A program made the translations under genes and the position numbers. DNA of 16,590 bases from JAWXCE01 sp034440495 (lineage in GTDB: Bacteria > Pseudomonadota > Alphaproteobacteria > Rhizobiales > Rhodomicrobiaceae): contig JAWXCE010000010.1 of assembly GCA_034440495.1 (NCBI GenBank), positions 1 to 16,590 on the forward strand, read 5' to 3'. Shown one piece after another: positions 1-6,994 of this stretch. Below the pieces are notes generated by a model. The model was not told where the DNA came from and did not search any database. It saw nothing but the letters and a program-made list of their open reading frames with translations. Every line of letters begins with the position of its first letter. Positions within the stretch are counted from its first letter, which is position 1.

Positions 1-116
1 AACGGTTTAGTCTGCGATGCTGCGGGGCAACTTTGCCTGTGCTGTTTTGAAACCGCCAAGGGGGATCCGCAAGAACCGTTGTGAACCGGCGACTTCTGCA
101 CCAAGAGGCGAGGTCT

Positions 117-764
117 TCACTCGCTGTCATCGTTATCATTTTCGGTATTGCTTTCAATGATTGGCGCATTGTCCTCAATATATTTTCGATCCGTGATTCC
201 AAAAGCGAGAATGGGGCAACCACCGCCTCCGCCACCTTCAAGCCTTGGAAGCAACTTGTCCATATGCGTGGTCGATGCGCCGTATTTATCAGCCACTTTC
301 TTCCCTAAAAATTTAAAAGTTTTCTGTAGTTTGCTTGATCGAGTCACGATTACGCCAGCATCGATTACGCGGAGATCGAAGAGAAGTCGGAAGTTGTTTA
401 AGTCGCGATCAAAAAACGGGTCTTTATTGTTCCACTCGATTTCAAGGCCGACCCGGCCCTTGAAACAATCAACCTTGTGAGTGGGCGAGTCGCGTTCGGC
501 GTCATCAACGCGAATTTTGGTGGCGAATTTCTTTTCCTTCCATCCGCGAGCGCTCAGAATGTCGTCGAAGCGTTGCGCAATGACACTCTTGCGACCGCCG
601 CCTCTAAGAACGTCGCTCCGGAGAAATTGAAACTGACGCATTGCATCGAGTATGTCTTTCCATTCATCTGGATGTGCAGTGGCAAGCACGCCAGCCGCAT
701 TACGCCATTCATGAACTTCGTATGTTTGAATAATGTCGGAAGGTATCAGGTGGAGAGTGACCAT
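117..764 (-). CDS. BglII/BstYI-like type II restriction endonuclease
   Basis: 215 aa. Probable homodimeric type II endonuclease of the BglII/BstYI fold family, whose characterised members cut GATC-centred sites (AGATCT, RGATCY). Visible evidence: a GWKE segment at residues 74-77, then VDCF (D99) nine residues before LEIEW (E108 and E110). BglII has the same spacing in its catalytic set Asp84, Glu93 and Gln95. The segment after it (DRDLNNFRLLFDLRVIDAGVIV) resembles the BstYI region in which a long helix leads into a strand. A run of six glycines lies at 177-182 and the C-terminus is acidic and Asn-rich (about 204-215). The gene is divergent from ccrM with 148 bp between the starts. No clear Shine-Dalgarno precedes the ATG. 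No methyltransferase for GATC-type sites is visible; one could lie left of position 1. The family call is by motif and spacing, without a search; specificity is unknown. Confidence 0.72.
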   Translation of the reverse strand: MVTLHLIPSDIIQTYEVHEWRNAAGVLATAHPDEWKDILDAMRQFQFLRSDVLRGGGRKSVIAQRFDDILSARGWKEKKFATKIRVDDAERDSPTHKVDCFKGRVGLEIEWNNKDPFFDRDLNNFRLLFDLRVIDAGVIVTRSSKLQKTFKFLGKKVADKYGASTTHMDKLLPRLEGGGGGGCPILAFGITDRKYIEDNAPIIESNTENDNDDSE

Positions 765-829
765 GGGCGGATCATCAGATAATTTGCAGCAATTGGCTAT
801 TCTGTTTCGTCGTTATCAACGGCATCTCT

Positions 830-855
830 TTAAAGCCGATTTAACCGATTGTTAA
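830..855 (+). promoter_or_regulatory. Tandem CtrA-type boxes upstream of ccrM
   Basis: Three TTAA half-sites lie at 830-833, 841-844 and 852-855, separated by exactly seven bases each. This makes two overlapping TTAA-N7-TTAA motifs, the recognised CtrA binding pattern in alphaproteobacteria, and the last half-site reads TTAACC. The array ends 57 bp before the ccrM ATG. In Caulobacter ccrM transcription is activated by CtrA, so the position fits the known biology. It also sits 66 bp upstream of the divergent endonuclease start and might act on both genes; that part is inference. Confidence 0.75.
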
Positions 856-912
856 CCATCGCTACGTGATGGTGTTATGTTGCTTGCTCGTTAGATTTCA
901 GAGTTCCAGTCC

Positions 913-2037
913 ATGTTGCGTACCCGTCCGCTGCCCGCCGCCCCATTCGCCCGCGCGCTCCCCGAGAACCGCGTCATGCGCGGCGATTGCCTGGCGTCCA
1001 TGCGCGCTCTGCCGGACGCCTGCGCCGATCTCGTGTTCGCCGATCCGCCCTATAATCTCCAGCTCGACGGCGATCTGCTGCGGCCCAACAACTCGGTCGT
1101 CGACGGCGTGCATCAGGCCTGGGACAAGTTCGACAGCTTCGAGATCTACGACCGTTTCTCGCGCGCATGGCTGGCCGAATGCCGCCGCGTGTTGAAGCCG
1201 GACGGCGCGATCTGGGTCATCGGCTCCTATCACAACATTTTCCGCTTAGGCGTCGCGCTGCAGGACCTCGGCTTCTGGCTCCTGAACGATGTCGTGTGGC
1301 TGAAAACCAACCCGATGCCCAACTTTCGCGGACGGCGCTTCACCAACGCGCACGAAACGCTGATCTGGGCGGCGCGCGGGCCGGACACGCGCTACACGTT
1401 CAATTACGAGTCGCTGAAGGCGTTCAACGACGACCTGCAAATGCGCTCGGACTGGCTCATCCCCATCTGCTCCGGCCCCGAGCGGCTGAAGGACGATGAG
1501 GGCCGCAAGGCGCACCCGACGCAAAAGCCCGAGGCGCTCATCACGCGCGTCCTGCTGGGCACGACGAAGCCGGGCGATCTGGTGATCGACCCGTTTTTCG
1601 GCACCGGCACCACGGGCGCGGTGGCCAAGAAGCTGGGGCGGCGCTTCATCGGCATGGAGCGCGACGAGGATTATGCGCGCGCCGCCGAGGAGCGCATCGC
1701 CGCCGTCGAGCCGCTGGCGCCGCATGAGGTGCGCGCCCTGCGCGGCAAACGCTCCGAACCGCGCGTGCCATTCGGCGCGCTGCTCGATCTTGGCATCCTC
1801 AAGCCCGGCATGTGGCTGACGGACGCGAAGGCGACGCTGCGGGCCAGCATCGTGGCCGACGGCACGCTGTCGTGCGGCGGCGCCCAAGGCTCCATCCACA
1901 AGATGGGCGCGCATGTGCAGGGCCGCCCGGTGTGCAACGGCTGGACGTTTTGGCATTTCGAGGCGAGCGGCGCGCGACAGCCCATCGACAATTTGCGCGA
2001 TGAAGCCCGCCGCCAACTCGGCATCGCCGCCAGCTAA
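913..2037 (+). CDS. ccrM: CcrM-type adenine DNA methyltransferase (GANTC)
   Basis: 374 aa, close to the 358 aa of Caulobacter CcrM. Beta-class N6-adenine methyltransferase that methylates the A in GANTC using S-adenosylmethionine and links DNA methylation state to the alphaproteobacterial cell cycle. Visible motifs: catalytic DPPYNLQ at 44-50, followed later by the SAM-binding DPFFGTGTTG at 225-234 (the beta-class order), with the AHPTQKPEAL segment at 199-208 between them. Residues from about 280 onward (PFGALLDLGILKPGMWL, then GSIHKMG and NGWTFWHFE) match the C-terminal extension typical of CcrM, thought to help DNA binding, which separates it from short type II HinfI-like enzymes. No strong Shine-Dalgarno precedes the ATG. 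CtrA-type boxes upstream suggest cell-cycle control. The call is secure; GANTC specificity is inferred from the family. Confidence 0.95.
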   Translation: MLRTRPLPAAPFARALPENRVMRGDCLASMRALPDACADLVFADPPYNLQLDGDLLRPNNSVVDGVHQAWDKFDSFEIYDRFSRAWLAECRRVLKPDGAIWVIGSYHNIFRLGVALQDLGFWLLNDVVWLKTNPMPNFRGRRFTNAHETLIWAARGPDTRYTFNYESLKAFNDDLQMRSDWLIPICSGPERLKDDEGRKAHPTQKPEALITRVLLGTTKPGDLVIDPFFGTGTTGAVAKKLGRRFIGMERDEDYARAAEERIAAVEPLAPHEVRALRGKRSEPRVPFGALLDLGILKPGMWLTDAKATLRASIVADGTLSCGGAQGSIHKMGAHVQGRPVCNGWTFWHFEASGARQPIDNLRDEARRQLGIAAS

Positions 2038-2069
2038 TCACCGCCGCCGCGCCGAACTCCGTCGACGCG

Positions 2070-2252
2070 GTGATGGCGAGCAAGCAGATCGCGCTGCGCT
2101 CCATCGTGGTGGAGAAACTGTGCTGGGCCGCGCCCGACGTCGGCCGCTTCCGCGTTCTGGATTTCTGGAAGGCGGGGGAGATCTGGGAGGCGGCGGCGCC
2201 CGCGAAGGAGGAGTTCAAGCGGAGGCTTGACACCTATCAAATGCGTGAATAA
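2070..2252 (+). CDS. Short frame after ccrM, possible gene remnant
   Basis: 60 aa with no recognised family. The frame is open from about 2004 to 2252. GTG-ATG at 2070-2075 is the only sensible start and has no visible Shine-Dalgarno. The first 50 or so codons are GC-rich with typical codon use for this DNA, including a Trp-rich stretch (VLDFWKAGEIWEAAAP). The last codons run into the AT-rich block carrying the HNH gene, and the frame overlaps the 3' end of that convergent gene by 38 bp. It could be a small real gene, or the remnant of a longer gene cut when AT-rich DNA arrived near 2230-2250. Coding status is uncertain. Confidence 0.3.
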   Translation: MMASKQIALRSIVVEKLCWAAPDVGRFRVLDFWKAGEIWEAAAPAKEEFKRRLDTYQMRE

Positions 2253-2906
2253 TCAATTTATTCGTACAATATTTCGGATGCCACCAGTCGGCTAAATCTA
2301 AACGGCTTTCGCCATCAACTGCGTACATAACATTCACAGCAGTACCGTTAACCGCATAAAACCAGGTTGCAAATGCGAGTCTGTCTGTACGGTTGCATGT
2401 TGTAATTAGCAAATCGCTGATGCCCGTAAATCCGTCCGAAAAATATCCAAACTTTACAAAAAAAATGTTTGAGCTCACTGCTCTATTGCGAATTGATTTC
2501 GCAAGCGATTCTAGGTCGACTGCAATGCCCACGCTTTTGAGATTACATCCAGTTAACTTAGCCAAATAGAGCTGTACATACGTCATATTGCGTTCTGTAT
2601 CATAAGGAAAAACTGAGTTCGCTTGTCGGATCGTAGGCGGCTTTAACCCGAAAAGACTTTCCTGAAGTTGGCTAGACAGAGTTTCCCAAGCTTTATCATA
2701 AGGTTGGGTGGTTTTATTGTTGCACGTTGAACAAATTAGATTTTGCCAGGTTAAAACCTTTGAGCCAGCCGACTGAAGTTTTTGTTTTCCGTTCTTATTA
2801 AGCAGCCAAAAAAGTTTCTCATCGCAAAGCACGGCTTTCAAATCAGAGCGTTTATTTGATGCTCGTTAGAGTTGGCTTCTTTGCTGCAAATCCAACAATT
2901 GTTCAT
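2215..2906 (-). pseudogene. HNH-type endonuclease gene with a one-base frameshift
   Basis: Two frames join into one HNH-like nuclease. From the ATG at 2906 the sequence reads MNNCWICSKEANSNEHQI, giving a CxxC pair (C4, C7) and an EH (E15, H16) typical of the first half of an HNH zinc site, and then meets a TGA. Adding one A to the AAA run at 2851-2853 restores the frame as I-K-R-S-D-L-K-A-V-L and continues into the long downstream frame. That frame carries the second metal-binding half, LICSTCNNKTTQPYDKAW. AGGA at 2910-2913 lies just upstream of the ATG. The ATG is 6 bases inside the tadA stop region, so the gene directly follows tadA. It is much more AT-rich than tadA, suggesting transfer. 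As read the N-terminal metal ligands are lost, so the gene is inactive unless the lost base is a sequencing error or the ribosome shifts frame. Confidence 0.7.
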
Positions 2907-2911
2907 TTTTC

Positions 2912-3355
2912 CTAAGCTCTCAAACTATGAAAAAAGGCTTTAAGCAGCGTGGCGCTCGCGGCTTCGCCGATGCCGCCGTAGACCTCGGGGGAGTGGTGAC
3001 AGGTGGGCTGGCTGAAAAAGCGCGGGCCGTTTTCCACCGCGCCGCCCTTGATGTCGCTCGCGCCGAAATACAGCCGCCTCACCCGCGCAAAAGAAATTGC
3101 GGCGGCGCACATGGCGCACGGCTCCAGCGTTACATAGAGATCGCAGTTGATCAGCCGGGGGCTGCCGAGGGCGTGGCAGGCGGCGCGGATCGCGAGCATT
3201 TCGGCGTGGGCGGTGGGGTCGGCCAACTCCATCATCCGGTTGCGCGCCTGCGCCAATATCGAACCATCGGCGGCGACAATCACCGCCCCGACAGGAACTT
3301 CGCCTGCCGCAGCCGACTCACCCGCCAGCCGCAACGCCTCGTCCATGGGCGTCAT
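2912..3355 (-). CDS. tadA: tRNA adenosine(34) deaminase
   Basis: 147 aa, the usual length. Deaminates adenosine to inosine at the wobble position of tRNA-Arg(ACG), which is essential for reading CGN arginine codons in most bacteria. The zinc and catalytic signature is complete: HAE at 50-52 (His ligand and Glu proton shuttle) and PCAMC at 79-83 (two Cys ligands), in a cytidine-deaminase fold. N-terminal PVGAVIV at 21-27 and the DPTAHAEMLAI block are typical of TadA. The ATG overlaps the stop of the upstream Uma2 gene as ATGA, so the two are translationally coupled; a second ATG at codon 4 is an alternative start. The HNH gene begins within the tadA stop region. The family call is secure. Confidence 0.93.
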   Translation of the reverse strand: MTPMDEALRLAGESAAAGEVPVGAVIVAADGSILAQARNRMMELADPTAHAEMLAIRAACHALGSPRLINCDLYVTLEPCAMCAAAISFARVRRLYFGASDIKGGAVENGPRFFSQPTCHHSPEVYGGIGEAASATLLKAFFHSLRA

Positions 3356-3906
3356 GGGGCGGGAAACATGTGCTCGACATCTATCGTCAGGCCCGGCGGG
3401 TCTAGCTGCACGGCGCCCGAGCTTACAATGCGCGTTAGTATAACATCGCCATCGCCGCGCGCGTGATGCACAACGATGCGCTTGAATGGATCGAGAACGA
3501 GATAATGCAGGATGCTGGGAACCTGAAAGTAACCCTGAAGCTTGGCGCTCATGTCGCGATTTTGAGAACTGATGGACAAGACTTCGACGACAATGATGGC
3601 GTCGTCAATTTCCACCGCATCCGGATCGACAGGCTTGCCGCAGCGCACTAAAGCGTCCGGCTCGAACGCCGCTTTCGCATTCACACGAACCGTCATGCCA
3701 TCAGGAAAAGCCTGACACGACAATCCAGCAGTTTTTATGGCCTCTGAGAGCGCATTAACGCAAGCAAGTTTACACAGAGCATGTATGGCACGTTCCGGAG
3801 ACATGGCGACGGGCACGCCATCATGAAGCTCCCACCGGCCGGACTGCGCTTCCGACCAAAGCAGAAACTGATCGACAGTCATATCCTGCAAGGGATGTGT
3901 TTTCAT
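3352..3906 (-). CDS. Uma2/DUF820 family putative PD-(D/E)XK nuclease
   Basis: 184 aa. Uma2 proteins have a PD-(D/E)XK nuclease fold and are common as many paralogues in cyanobacteria and scattered in other bacteria; their biological role is not established. Visible features: the N-terminal MTVDQFLLW (9-17), WELHDGVPVAMSP (25-37), EPDALV with D84, IIVVEVLS with E108, and K122 in a helix (SAKLQGYF). Together these give the D...E...K set expected of the active site. The stop overlaps the tadA start as ATGA. The gene lies, with the unknown gene at 3947-5020, between tadA and the pseudouridine synthase gene, two housekeeping genes often adjacent in alphaproteobacteria (recalled, not checked). A short hairpin sits immediately upstream of its ATG. 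The family is clear; target and role are unknown. Confidence 0.85.
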   Translation of the reverse strand: MKTHPLQDMTVDQFLLWSEAQSGRWELHDGVPVAMSPERAIHALCKLACVNALSEAIKTAGLSCQAFPDGMTVRVNAKAAFEPDALVRCGKPVDPDAVEIDDAIIVVEVLSISSQNRDMSAKLQGYFQVPSILHYLVLDPFKRIVVHHARGDGDVILTRIVSSGAVQLDPPGLTIDVEHMFPAP

Positions 3907-3910
3907 TACA

Positions 3911-3933
3911 CCAGTATAAGAAAACTACACTGG
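3911..3933 (-). promoter_or_regulatory. Small hairpin covering the Uma2 translation start region
   Basis: On the minus strand the 8-base arms pair with one G-U wobble around a 7-base loop, and the stem ends 4 bases before the Uma2 ATG. No Shine-Dalgarno is visible there. The hairpin could limit translation initiation or reflect the end of the upstream transcript; no T-run follows, so a terminator is unlikely. It could be chance. Confidence 0.25.
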
Positions 3934-3946
3934 CTAGCAAGGGCTA

Positions 3947-5020
3947 CTACTCCCCCGGGATGCCGGCGTTCTGGCCGTCGTCAATCGTGCTGTCCTTGCG
4001 CAGCTTCAGCGTTTCCTTCACATCCTTGAAGGTCGTGTCGAGCTTGTCGGTGCTCATTTCCAGCGCATCGCGAAGTTCGTCGCGCTTAGCCTGCATGCGC
4101 GTGTCGTCAGTTTTGAACTCGATCATCGGGACTTTCGGCGTTAGGTAGACGCTGGCTTTCACTTCGCGCGGGCTGTCCATTTCCTCGGTGTAGGCGCCGC
4201 AGCGGAACAGCATCTCGATAGACTTGGCGACCGAGCGTGTGATGCGTTGCCCCTGCTCCTCGTTGACAAGGTTCGCCATCTGCGATTCCTTCACGCGGGC
4301 AATGAACCCCGACGCCATGATAGCGACCTCGATCTGATAGCGGAAGTTATCCTCGGACGAATATTTGATTCGATCCCACACATTGACCAGCAGGTTGCGG
4401 ATTTCCGACATGATCGCCGTCGCGCCGAAGAAATCGAACGACTTGGCGCTGCCGGAGTCGATGGCGCCGACCGCCAGAGCCACCCGCGTTTCGCCGTAAA
4501 GCGAGGCGAGGCTTTCATAAAGCTCGTCCATTGAGCGCAGGATGTTGGTGACAAGGTTCGGCGTCGTAAGCGAACGCTCTTTCTCTGCCACCAGCAGCCG
4601 CACCCGCTTCATCTCGCGCTCGGAACCGTTGGCGTCTGTGAACAGCAACTCGTCGCGGTCGTTGTCGCGCGTCAGCAACTCACGCAGCTTCGGCATGATG
4701 AAAATGATGTTGTAAGCGCCTACATCAACATCGGCGAGCAGCTTGCGCGATACAGTTTGATCCGAGTCGATCAGGCCCGACCAGAATGTGATTTCGAGCA
4801 GCGGGCCGAGGCCAAAGAGCGCCATTAACTCTTTTTCGTCATCGGTAAAGTTTTGGTAGTGGCGCGTGAACACGTTATAAGCGAGAAGTATATTCTGCGT
4901 GCGGCTCGCCGTATCGGTTGTCTGGCCACTCCGCGCCGCGCGGAGCAAATCCCGGATTTGGCAAGCTTGCAACGCTTCGCGGAGATTATTGACCGCCTGG
5001 ATAATCCTGTCTCTGCGCAT
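3947..5020 (-). CDS. Protein of unknown function, 357 aa
   Basis: I do not recognise this family. The protein is soluble and mostly helical by composition, with no signal peptide, no clear membrane span and no nucleotide-binding or nuclease motif that I can identify. Recognisable blocks are LLAYNVFTRHYQNFTDDEKELM (45-66), VALAVGAIDSGSAKSFDFFGA (about 180-200) and a charged C-terminal helix (RMQAKRDELRDALEMSTDKL, then TFKDVKETLKLRKD) that could form a coiled coil. The reading frame is long and unbroken, with codon use like its neighbours, which supports a real gene. It is divergent from the pseudouridine synthase gene with 46 bp between starts. A GAATC on the coding strand (a GANTC site, 5025-5029) lies a few bases before the ATG and would be a CcrM target. 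Together with the Uma2 gene it may be an accessory insertion between tadA and the pseudouridine synthase gene. Confidence 0.75.
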   Translation of the reverse strand: MRRDRIIQAVNNLREALQACQIRDLLRAARSGQTTDTASRTQNILLAYNVFTRHYQNFTDDEKELMALFGLGPLLEITFWSGLIDSDQTVSRKLLADVDVGAYNIIFIMPKLRELLTRDNDRDELLFTDANGSEREMKRVRLLVAEKERSLTTPNLVTNILRSMDELYESLASLYGETRVALAVGAIDSGSAKSFDFFGATAIMSEIRNLLVNVWDRIKYSSEDNFRYQIEVAIMASGFIARVKESQMANLVNEEQGQRITRSVAKSIEMLFRCGAYTEEMDSPREVKASVYLTPKVPMIEFKTDDTRMQAKRDELRDALEMSTDKLDTTFKDVKETLKLRKDSTIDDGQNAGIPGE

Positions 5021-5066
5021 GGTTGATTCCGTTGGTTAAACCGCGTTCACTAAAATCTTAACAACT

Positions 5067-6959
5067 ATGCTGATGCGATTCGGGCACAAAATGGACTCTT
5101 CAAGTAAAGTTAGCCACAGCAGAAAGGCGGGCGCGGGGCGCATCGCCAAACATATGGCGCGGGCGGGGGTGTGCTCGCGGCGCGACGCGGAGCGGCTGAT
5201 CGCCGACAAACGCGTCACGCTCAATGGCGCCATTGTCGAAAGCCCCGCCGTGAACGTCACGGACGCGGACATCATTTGCGTAGACGGCCGCCGTGTGGCG
5301 GAGGCGGAAAAGGCGCGGTTGTGGCGCTATCACAAGGTCAAAGGCCAGGTGACGACGGGCCACGATCCGCAGGGCCGCGAAACCGTGTTCGACCGGCTGC
5401 CGGAGGATTTGCCGCGCCTTATCTCCATCGGCCGCCTCGACTACAACACCGAAGGGCTACTGCTGTTTACAAACGACGGCGCGCTTTCCCGTTATCTGGA
5501 GCTTCCCTCAACCGGCTGGCTCCGTCGCTACCGGGTCCGCGTGAACGGACGGCCGAAGCCCGACGCACTCGCCGCCCTTGGCAACGGCATCGAAATTGAC
5601 GGCGTGCGTTACGGAGCAATCGAGGCGCGGATGGATGGGCGTGAGCAAACGTCGGCCAATACCTGGGTGACGATCGGCATCCGCGAGGGCAAGAACCGCG
5701 AGGTGCGCAAGGTTATGGATCATCTCGGGCTGCAAGTTACCCGCCTCATCCGCGTTTCATTCGGCCCGTTTGCGCTCGGCGAAATGCCGCCCGGCGAGAT
5801 CGAGGAGGTAAAAACCCGCGTGCTAGCGGAGCAGCTTGGCGCCGCGCTGGCTGAGGAGTTCGGGGTGAAAGCCGCCGTTGCGCAAGCCGCGCTGCGCCCC
5901 GAACCACGCATGCACCGCACCGGCTTCCGCGCGGATGCATCTGGCGATGCATCGAAACGACGCCCCGATGGCGGCGCAAAACGCTCCAACACGCCAGCGA
6001 GGAGCGCCAGGCCGACTGGTGAAAGAGCTGGCGGGTGGACGGCAAGCGCCGCGAGACCGAGCCGCCTTTCCTTTGGCGCCGAGACATCGGCCCTGGATCA
6101 GCGGCGTGAAGGTGCTAAGCCGAGCGCGCCCGCGTTCGAGAGACGCCGCAACTCTGATGCTGCGCTGGGCGCAAAACGCGCAACCTCGCGGGCAGGCGAT
6201 ACGGATCGCGGCTCGCAGTTTTCGCGGGATCGCGTTGGCGATAGCCGACCTTCGGCCCAGTCTGACGCGCCAAGGCGTTCGTTTATGGCGCGCGCACGCA
6301 CGGACAAAGCGCTTGTCAGAAGTGCAGATCAGGCGGGCGAGAGAAAACCTTGGGCCAAAGACGGCGACGGCACTAAAACGCCAGCCCATCAGCGCTCGCA
6401 AAGCGGCGTTAGACGCGAGGCTCCATCGGGCGACGCAAAACCGCGAAGGCCTGCTGCACGTGATAGCGCTATATCGCCGGATCAGCGACAAGCGCGGCCA
6501 GCGTCTCCATCCTGGAAAAAACGCGATAGCGATGATCGTGCTGCCGGGTCACAACGCGAACGCTTTTCCAAGCCAGCGACGGGCGAACGCGGGCGTCCGC
6601 CACGCAGCGGTGGCGCCGAACCACGCGAAAAACTGGACGACGCGGGCAGCGCAACGCGGACATTCAGAGATCGTGCACCAAGAACTGAGGGTGCGGGTAA
6701 AAACTTTGCGAAAAAGCCCGAAACATCTGGCCGCTTTACAGGTAAGACTTCTGGCGGTTTGTCTACGAACGCAAGGTCACCTCGCGAGCCTAAACCGACC
6801 GGCTCATCCGGTAACGCAGCTCCGCCTCGCAGACCCCGGTCGATAGGCGACGCCAATCCATCCGGAGCGTTTGCCAAACGCGGGCAACCCGGCGGCGCGT
6901 CAAAGGGCGGACGCATGGGAAAGTCGCCTAGCGGTCGCCCTCCAAGACGCGAGTCGTGA
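5067..6959 (+). CDS. RsuA/RluB-family rRNA pseudouridine synthase with long basic tail
   Basis: 630 aa, against about 250-300 for a bare core. Isomerises a uridine in rRNA to pseudouridine. An N-terminal S4 RNA-binding domain spans about 24-75 (MARAGVCSRRDAERLI). The catalytic block is GRLDYNTEGLLLFTNDG, with D125 as the nucleophile. EGKNREVRKVMDHLG (207-221) and LIRVSFGPFALGEM complete the core by about residue 265. Residues 270-630 are low-complexity, rich in Arg, Ser, Pro, Gly, Ala and Lys, probably disordered and RNA-binding; such tails are known in alphaproteobacterial members. The GTG/ATG choice is not settled: the ATG at 5067 gives MLMRFGHKM, and the ATG at 5091 (MDSSSK) is an equally good start. 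rsmD follows after 35 bp, so both rRNA-modifying genes are probably co-transcribed. It is closest to the RluB type by gross features, but RluB, RluE and RsuA cannot be separated by eye. Confidence 0.88.
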   Translation: MLMRFGHKMDSSSKVSHSRKAGAGRIAKHMARAGVCSRRDAERLIADKRVTLNGAIVESPAVNVTDADIICVDGRRVAEAEKARLWRYHKVKGQVTTGHDPQGRETVFDRLPEDLPRLISIGRLDYNTEGLLLFTNDGALSRYLELPSTGWLRRYRVRVNGRPKPDALAALGNGIEIDGVRYGAIEARMDGREQTSANTWVTIGIREGKNREVRKVMDHLGLQVTRLIRVSFGPFALGEMPPGEIEEVKTRVLAEQLGAALAEEFGVKAAVAQAALRPEPRMHRTGFRADASGDASKRRPDGGAKRSNTPARSARPTGERAGGWTASAARPSRLSFGAETSALDQRREGAKPSAPAFERRRNSDAALGAKRATSRAGDTDRGSQFSRDRVGDSRPSAQSDAPRRSFMARARTDKALVRSADQAGERKPWAKDGDGTKTPAHQRSQSGVRREAPSGDAKPRRPAARDSAISPDQRQARPASPSWKKRDSDDRAAGSQRERFSKPATGERGRPPRSGGAEPREKLDDAGSATRTFRDRAPRTEGAGKNFAKKPETSGRFTGKTSGGLSTNARSPREPKPTGSSGNAAPPRRPRSIGDANPSGAFAKRGQPGGASKGGRMGKSPSGRPPRRES

Positions 6960-6994
6960 ATGCATTATATGGCTAGTTTCCTGAGCCAATCATC

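Noticed and set aside
1..116. Possible RNA gene or start of another gene at the left edge
   Set aside because: No cloverleaf, no supported open frame and no clear hairpin; the stretch is too short to interpret.
913..2037. The CcrM-like gene as the protective methyltransferase of the BglII-like endonuclease
   Set aside because: Length, C-terminal extension and the CtrA-type promoter all indicate cell-cycle CcrM acting on GANTC, which does not match GATC-centred recognition.
5878..6846. A 322-codon open frame on the plus strand overlapping the pseudouridine synthase tail, plus antisense frames such as 5823-6491
   Set aside because: All lie within the low-complexity GC-rich tail, show no family signature, and are rich in Arg, Ala and His as expected of shadow frames. 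The frame continuous with the conserved catalytic core is the real one.
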